From positions 1-11,243 of the forward strand of contig JAEYXM010000277.1 of assembly GCA_023428465.1 (NCBI GenBank): 11,243 bases of DNA, in the 5' to 3' direction. How positions within the stretch are numbered: the first letter of the stretch is position 1; every line of letters begins with the position of its first letter. Positions 7,148 through 11,243 of the stretch are shown in pieces. The notes beneath the pieces are model-generated. The model made no database searches, was not told where the DNA came from, and was given only the letters and a program-made list of their open reading frames with translations. Both the position numbers and the translations under genes were made by a program. Source of the DNA: Actinomycetes bacterium (GTDB lineage: Bacteria; Actinomycetota; Actinomycetes; Actinomycetales; Cellulomonadaceae).

Positions 7148-8098
7148 TCAACTATGACGGCGCCCACCGTGCATTGTCAGCGGCCTTCGGCCCGAAGCGC
7201 CCCGATTCACCCGGCCACCGCCCCACTCCCAGGCCGCCCACTCATGCACCACACCGGACGTCGGGAGCGCCGCCGGCCAGACGACGCCGGGGACGTCGTC
7301 GTCGGCCGTCATGCGCAGGAGGCGGCGGAAGGTGTCCTGGAGCGCCGGCCCGGGCGCGCAGCCGAGCTCCTCTGCGAGCACGCGGCGGCACACCCCGTAC
7401 TCGGCGAGCGCCTCGGCGGCGCGCCCGGCCCGCTCGAGGGACTCGATCTTCACGGCCCAGGCCGACTCGTTCAGCGGCTCCCGGGCCACCACCCGGGCGG
7501 CGAACCCGACGGCTGCCGACACGTCGCCGCGGTCCTGAGCGAGCAGCGCGGCCGCCAGGAGGGCGTCCGTCATCCGGGCCGCGTGGGCGCGCCGCACGTC
7601 GTCGGCCCAGGCGGCGTCGGGCTCGGAGACCAGCAGCGGCTCGTTCGCCATCGAGATCGCCTGGTCCAGGAGGTCGGCGGCGAGGTCGGGCGGGGCCAGG
7701 CGGGCGTGCTCGACGAGGTCGGTGAAGACCTGCAGGTCGACCTCGACGTCCCGGCGCTCGATGCGGTACCCGCGGGACGCCGTCCGCACCAGCGGTTGCG
7801 ACCCCACGGCGGCGCGCAGCCGGCCTCGCAGGACGCTCACGTACGTCTCGAGCGTCGCGACGGCACGGCCCGGTACACCACCCGGCCAGAGGATCGCGAC
7901 CAGACGGTCCTTGCTCACCGTGGACCCCGCCTCGACGAGCAGGGCCTGCAGGATGCGCCGCGGCTGCGCGCCGCCGAGGTCGGCCGGGCCCAGGACGACC
8001 GCGCCGCCACGGACCGTGAGCTCGCCGAACAGGCGCGCCGTCAGACGCGCACGGCCGAGGCCGGGCACCGGGACGTCGAGCTGGGGATGGGCGAGCAT
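7148..8098 (-). CDS. SARP/AfsR-type transcriptional regulator (winged HTH + BTAD)
   Basis: This 316-residue DNA-binding activator candidate has an N-terminal OmpR/PhoB-type winged helix (about residues 20-110: FGELTVRGG, RRILQALLVEAGSTVSKDRLVAILW, TLETYVSVLRGRLR, ASRGYRI). A bacterial transcriptional activation domain follows (about 115-265: VDLQVFTDLVEHARL..., EPLNESAWAVKIESLERAGRAAEALAEYGVCRRVLAEELG, PGPALQDTFRRLL). A poorly conserved 50-residue tail follows that. No NB-ARC or TPR extension is present, so it is a small SARP rather than a full AfsR. The ATG at 8098 has GGAG nine bases upstream; an in-frame GTG directly before it has a 6-nt spacing and may be used instead. It heads a probable operon with the two-component pair. 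SARPs often control secondary metabolism, but no such cluster is seen here, so the targets are unknown. Confidence 0.88.
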   Translation of the reverse strand: MLAHPQLDVPVPGLGRARLTARLFGELTVRGGAVVLGPADLGGAQPRRILQALLVEAGSTVSKDRLVAILWPGGVPGRAVATLETYVSVLRGRLRAAVGSQPLVRTASRGYRIERRDVEVDLQVFTDLVEHARLAPPDLAADLLDQAISMANEPLLVSEPDAAWADDVRRAHAARMTDALLAAALLAQDRGDVSAAVGFAARVVAREPLNESAWAVKIESLERAGRAAEALAEYGVCRRVLAEELGCAPGPALQDTFRRLLRMTADDDVPGVVWPAALPTSGVVHEWAAWEWGGGRVNRGASGRRPLTMHGGRRHS

Positions 8099-8158
8099 CA
8101 CGGGGGTCTCCAGGGGGATCGGAGGCCATGATCGTGACCCGTCCCCGCGCGCGGCGGC

Positions 8159-8175
8159 ACCCCCATCCTGGGGGT
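8159..8175. repeat. Short inverted repeat ACCCCC-ATCCT-GGGGGT
   Basis: A perfect 6-bp stem with a 5-nt loop lies about 60 nt upstream of the BTAD gene start, probably in its leader or promoter. Its right arm (GGGGGTCT) recurs at 8102-8109, right next to the ribosome binding site. In GC-rich DNA such a stem is not rare, so its role is uncertain. Confidence 0.3.
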
Positions 8176-8238
8176 CTTCGCCCGATCCGTCCCGATGGCG
8201 TCCACCCGTCAGAAGCCCCGCCACCCCGGCCGGAAGGG

Positions 8239-8265
8239 GTGCAAAGATCCGGGTGAGATCTGCAC
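8239..8265. promoter_or_regulatory. Imperfect palindrome / 11-bp direct repeat, candidate operator
   Basis: GTGCA-AA-GATC pairs with GATC-TGCAC across a 7-nt centre, leaving a 2-nt bulge. Within it, AGATC occurs at 8245-8249 and again at 8256-8260, one helical turn apart. SARP regulators typically bind short direct repeats spaced about 11 bp, so self-regulation by the adjacent BTAD protein is possible. This is inference from spacing alone. Confidence 0.35.
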
Positions 8266-8367
8266 ACGACGGTCAAGGCCGACCCCCGATCCGCCGATGT
8301 GCCAATCGTCGTGGTACCTCGGCGCGCGCTGACGCCGCCCGGTGCCGGCCCGCACTCAGGAGGACCT

Positions 8368-10548
8368 ATGCCGTCGCCCGACGAGTCCGGTCGTGGACTC
8401 CGTCTCGTCCAGGACACGGACGAGAGCTACCCGATGCTCACCACCCCGTTCCACGACCTCGACGAGTACGTGCGCCTGCCGCGCATGTCCGGTCTCGTCC
8501 TCTCGCCCGACGGCTCGCGCCTCGTCACCCAGGTGTCGACGCTCAACCACGACGGGACCAAGACCCACACGGCGCTGTGGGAGGTCTACCCGACGCGCGC
8601 CCGGCCGGCCCGCCGGCTGACGCGCAGCGCGCAGGGCGAGGCCGGTGCGGCGTTCACGCCCGACGGCGACCTGCTGTTCACGTCGTCGCGCCCCGACGCC
8701 GACGCCGCGGCCGACGAGAACGACGACACGCAGGCCCTGTGGGTGCTGCCCGCCGGCGGCGGCGAGGCGCGCATCGTCGCGCACCGCCCGGGCGGCGTGG
8801 CCGACGTGCGCACCGCGCGCTCGTCGTACGCGGTCGTCTTCACCACGAACATGCTGCCGCGCGCCACGAGCGGCACCGAGGACGAGCGCCTCCGCAAGCT
8901 CCGCAAGGACAAGAAGGTCGCGGCCGTCCTGCACGACAACTACCCGGTCCGCTTCTGGGACAAGGACCTGGGCCCCGGCTCGACGCACGTCCTCGGCTGG
9001 CACTTCAAGGCGGGCGACGACGTCGCGCGCTCCGTCGAGGTCGCGAGCCTGTCCGTCGAGCACCTCAAGGTCACCGACCTGACGCCGGCACCGGGCCAGG
9101 CGCTGGCCGACGCCGAGTTCGACCTGAGCCCCGACGGCCAGTTCGTCGTGTCGACGTGGCGCGTGCCCATGGGCCGCGGCGCGCACCGGTCCACGCTCGT
9201 CAGGATCGACCTCGACACCCAGCAGCAGACGGTCATCGTGGACGACCCGGACGCCGACCTCGGTTCGCCGGTCATCTCCCCGGACGGCTCCGCCGTGGCG
9301 TTCGTGCGGGTGTCGATCTCGACCCCCGACGAGGCGCCGCGCCAGACCCTCCAGCTGGTCCAGCTGGGCGAGGGCCCGGGCCGGCACACCCAGCCCCGCA
9401 CGGTCGCCGCGGACTGGGACCGCTGGACGACGGGCCACCAGTGGCTCCCTGACGGCTCGGGCCTGCTGGTCACCGCGGACCAGGACGGCCGCGCGCCGAT
9501 CTTCCACGTCGACCTCGCAACCGACGTCGTCGAGCAGCTCACGGTCGACGACTACTCCTACTCCGACCTGCAGGTCGCGCCCGACGGCGCGATGGCGTAC
9601 GCGCTGCGCGGGTCCTACCTGGCCCCGGCGCACCCGGTCCGCATCCACCTCGTCGCGGACGAGCACCGGCCCCGCGGCGCGGTCACCGTGCTCCGCGCGC
9701 CGACGCCGCCGCCCACCCTGCCGGGCCGCCTCACCGAGGTGCGCACCACGGTCGGCGAGGGCGACGACGAGCGCGAGGTCCGGGCGTGGCTGTGCCTGCC
9801 CGACGACGCGTCCGAGGCCAACCCCGCGCCGCTCCTGCTGTGGGTGCACGGCGGGCCGCTGAGCTCGTGGAACAGCTGGTCGTGGCGCTGGAACCCGTGG
9901 CTGATGGTCGCCCAGGGCTACGCCGTCCTGCTGCCGGACCCGGCGTTGTCCACCGGCTACGGCCAGGACGCGATCCAGCGCGGCTGGGGCCGGTGGGGTG
10001 ACGCGCCCTACGTGGACCTCATGGCCATCACGGACGCGGCCCTGCGCAGTGGTGACCTGGACGCGCAGCGCACCGCGGCGATGGGTGGCTCGTTCGGCGG
10101 CTACATGGCCAACTGGATCGCCGGCCAGACGGACCGCTTCGACGCGATCGTCACGCACGCGAGCCTGTGGGCGCTGGACCAGTTCGGCCCGACGACGGAC
10201 CTCGCCTACTACTGGGCACGCGAGATGTCCCCGGAGATGATCGAGGAGTTCTCCCCGCACAAGTTCGTGGGGAACATCCGCACGCCGATGCTCGTGGTGC
10301 ACGGCGACAAGGACTACCGCGTGCCGATCGGCGAGGGCCTGCGGCTCTGGTACGAGCTGCTGTCCGCCTCGGGCCTGCCCGCGGACGACGACGGCTCGAC
10401 CGTCCACCGGTTCCTGTACTTCCCGGACGAGAACCACTGGGTGCTCAGCCCGCAGCACGCCAAGCTCTGGTACCAGGTGGTCCTCGGGTTCCTCGCCGAG
10501 CACGTGCTCGCGAAGGGCGCTCCTGAGCTGCCCGAGGCCCTGGGCTGA
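8368..10548 (+). CDS. S9-family serine peptidase (prolyl oligopeptidase / acylaminoacyl-peptidase type)
   Basis: This 726-residue enzyme should hydrolyse short peptides; the family's propeller keeps out large proteins. Residues about 35-430 form a beta-propeller with repeated 'SPDGxxxxF/V' blades (LVLSPDGSRLVTQ, FTPDGDLLFTS, DLSPDGQFVVS, ISPDGSAVAFV, LPDGSGLLVT). Residues about 470-715 are the alpha/beta-hydrolase: oxyanion-hole HGGP (494-497), nucleophile S575 in GGSFGGYM, acid D649 in HGDKDYRVP and base H690 in DENHWVLSP. The triad is complete. No signal peptide or membrane segment is seen, so it is probably cytoplasmic. The ATG at 8368 has a perfect AGGAGG four bases upstream; the upstream in-frame GTG at 8299 lacks this. 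The next gene starts 2 nt after its stop. Whether it is S9C (acylaminoacyl-releasing) or another S9 subfamily is not settled. Confidence 0.93.
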   Translation: MPSPDESGRGLRLVQDTDESYPMLTTPFHDLDEYVRLPRMSGLVLSPDGSRLVTQVSTLNHDGTKTHTALWEVYPTRARPARRLTRSAQGEAGAAFTPDGDLLFTSSRPDADAAADENDDTQALWVLPAGGGEARIVAHRPGGVADVRTARSSYAVVFTTNMLPRATSGTEDERLRKLRKDKKVAAVLHDNYPVRFWDKDLGPGSTHVLGWHFKAGDDVARSVEVASLSVEHLKVTDLTPAPGQALADAEFDLSPDGQFVVSTWRVPMGRGAHRSTLVRIDLDTQQQTVIVDDPDADLGSPVISPDGSAVAFVRVSISTPDEAPRQTLQLVQLGEGPGRHTQPRTVAADWDRWTTGHQWLPDGSGLLVTADQDGRAPIFHVDLATDVVEQLTVDDYSYSDLQVAPDGAMAYALRGSYLAPAHPVRIHLVADEHRPRGAVTVLRAPTPPPTLPGRLTEVRTTVGEGDDEREVRAWLCLPDDASEANPAPLLLWVHGGPLSSWNSWSWRWNPWLMVAQGYAVLLPDPALSTGYGQDAIQRGWGRWGDAPYVDLMAITDAALRSGDLDAQRTAAMGGSFGGYMANWIAGQTDRFDAIVTHASLWALDQFGPTTDLAYYWAREMSPEMIEEFSPHKFVGNIRTPMLVVHGDKDYRVPIGEGLRLWYELLSASGLPADDDGSTVHRFLYFPDENHWVLSPQHAKLWYQVVLGFLAEHVLAKGAPELPEALG

Positions 10549-10550
10549 GC

Positions 10551-11183
10551 GTGTCGGGCATCCAGCCGGGCTGGTACCCGGACCCCTCCGGCGCGCTGCG
10601 CTGGTGGGACGGCGCGCAGTGGACCGACCAGGTGGCCGGTCCACCCGCGCAGGCGCCCGGTCAGGTGCCCGGTCAGATGCCCGCTCAGGCGCCCGGTCAG
10701 TTCCAGGGGCAGGCGCCCGGGTTCGCGGCGCCCGCCCCCACCGGGCAGCGCGGGTTCCCGTGGGCGCTCGTCGTGACCGCGGTCCTGCTGGTCGTCCTGG
10801 CCGTCGTGGTCATCGTGACGGTGCTGATGCGCGCCGGCGACGACGAGGCGGCGCCGGTCCGCACGATCGAGCAGTTCATCGCCGCGGCGAACGCGGGCCG
10901 CTGCGAGGAGGCGGTCTCGTACCTGACGCCCGCGCTGGCCGAGGACGCCGGCATGGACGACTGCCAGCCGACGGACATGGACGGTGAGCCGTTCGAGATC
11001 CGCTTCACTCCCGACGACGTGTCGGTCGACGGCGGCACCGCGACGGTGGAGGGCCGATTCGCCGACGACACCGGGGAGAACGAGGCCTACGGCTGGGACG
11101 ACAGCGTGACCTTCTCGCTCGTCGAGCGCGACGGGGAGTGGCTGATCGACAACCTGCTCGTGGCCGGGCAGTGGGCCCGGTAA
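10551..11183 (+). CDS. DUF2510 single-pass membrane protein with extracytoplasmic NTF2-like domain
   Basis: This is a 210-residue protein of unknown function. The N-terminal DUF2510 module (about 5-27: GWYPDPSG, LRWWDGAQWTDQ) is a common actinobacterial cytoplasmic motif. A Pro/Gln/Gly linker with repeated APGQ/VPGQ units (31-66) follows, then one transmembrane helix (about 71-93). An external domain of about 115 residues has the look of DUF4878/NTF2-like lumazine-binding-type folds (TIEQFIAAANAGRCEEAVSYL..., closing VERDGEWLIDNLLV). Two cysteines, C118 and C138, could form a disulfide outside the cell. The GTG start lies 2 nt after the peptidase stop, so it is probably translationally coupled to it. 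The DUF2510 and TM parts are clear; the fold of the outer domain is inferred from pattern. Confidence 0.88.
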   Translation: MSGIQPGWYPDPSGALRWWDGAQWTDQVAGPPAQAPGQVPGQMPAQAPGQFQGQAPGFAAPAPTGQRGFPWALVVTAVLLVVLAVVVIVTVLMRAGDDEAAPVRTIEQFIAAANAGRCEEAVSYLTPALAEDAGMDDCQPTDMDGEPFEIRFTPDDVSVDGGTATVEGRFADDTGENEAYGWDDSVTFSLVERDGEWLIDNLLVAGQWAR

Positions 11184-11196
11184 CGGCGGGGCCGGG

Positions 11197-11243
11197 TCAG
11201 TTCCTGCGGAACCGCGACCAGGGCCGCCACGGGTCGACCGTGA
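11197..11243 (-). CDS. Possible 3' end of a leftward gene (partial)
   Basis: On the minus strand a frame open from the right edge ends at a TGA at 11199-11197 and reads ...TVDPWRPWSRFRN. A short, basic, Trp-containing tail is plausible for an actinobacterial protein, and the position (14 nt past the DUF2510 stop, convergent) fits normal spacing. Only 15 codons are visible, so it may be chance. No function can be given. Confidence 0.35.
   Translation of the reverse strand, partial: TVDPWRPWSRFRRN

Larger units (their letters stand above)
8099..8367. promoter_or_regulatory. Divergent intergenic region with candidate operator
   Basis: This 269-nt region separates the leftward SARP operon from the rightward peptidase and must contain promoters for both. 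I found no confident -35/-10 pair. It holds two notable structures: an imperfect palindrome at 8239-8265 that contains AGATC twice, 11 bp apart, and a short perfect inverted repeat at 8159-8175. I see no convincing small gene here. In-frame extensions of both flanking genes run into it but look noncoding. Confidence 0.6.

Noticed and set aside
6554..8131. A 525-codon plus-strand frame across the response regulator and BTAD gene
   Set aside because: It spans two genes with strong opposite-strand motifs and has no domain signal or suitable start.
8244..8276. Minus-strand promoter with -35 TTGACC (8276-8271) for the SARP gene
   Set aside because: No acceptable -10 hexamer lies 16-19 nt downstream; the nearest candidate, GATCTT, is 21 nt away and poor.
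8299..8367. Upstream GTG start for the S9 peptidase
   Set aside because: There is no ribosome binding site near it, while AGGAGG lies four bases before the ATG at 8368.
8356..10644. A 762-codon open frame on the minus strand antisense to the S9 peptidase, rich in Arg, Val, Gly and Ala
   Set aside because: It is a shadow of the high-GC plus-strand gene: low-complexity composition, no recognisable motif, and the plus strand has a full catalytic triad and perfect RBS.

Overview
The window is very GC-rich, with codons ending almost always in G or C. It carries several markers of high-GC Actinobacteria: a SARP/BTAD-type regulator, a NarL-type two-component pair, a DUF2510 membrane protein and SLH repeats of the 'TGFPDGTFRPGQSITRE' kind. 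A Cellulomonas-like member of the Micrococcales is my best guess, from gene content and style only. I see no tRNA, rRNA, insertion sequence, integrase, CRISPR array or plasmid function. This looks like chromosome with one elaborate cell-surface protein.

Layout. (1) Positions 3-5069 (+) hold the 3' part of one very large secreted protein whose start lies to the left of the window. It is an animal-type (peroxidase-cyclooxygenase superfamily) heme peroxidase. A galactose-binding-like beta-sandwich seems to be inserted near its N-terminus. RTX calcium-binding nonapeptides, two Ig-like repeats, a Gly-Asp/Thr-Pro linker and three C-terminal SLH domains follow. (2) A perfect 14-bp inverted repeat at 5090-5131 separates this gene from the convergent leftward cluster. 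(3) Leftward cluster, in transcription order: SARP/BTAD regulator (8098-7148), NarL/LuxR response regulator (7110-6442) and membrane sensor histidine kinase (6440-5133). Gaps are 37 nt and 1 nt, so it is probably one operon. (4) A 269-nt divergent intergenic region (8099-8367) holds the likely promoters and two inverted or direct repeat motifs. (5) Rightward pair: S9-family serine peptidase (8368-10548) and a DUF2510 single-pass membrane protein (10551-11183) starting 2 nt later. (6) The last 47 nt may be the 3' end of another leftward gene.

How it fits together. The peroxidase has every heme-site residue needed for activity and is built to be exported, folded by calcium and held on the cell wall. 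Similar RTX-heme peroxidases in Proteobacteria (MopA type) oxidise Mn(II); other relatives oxidise halides. The substrate here cannot be read from sequence. The kinase has an extracytoplasmic Cache-like sensor and should phosphorylate the adjacent response regulator. Co-transcription of that pair with a SARP-type regulator suggests one signalling unit, but its targets are not visible. The S9 peptidase/DUF2510 pair looks like a separate unit and may be a housekeeping function.
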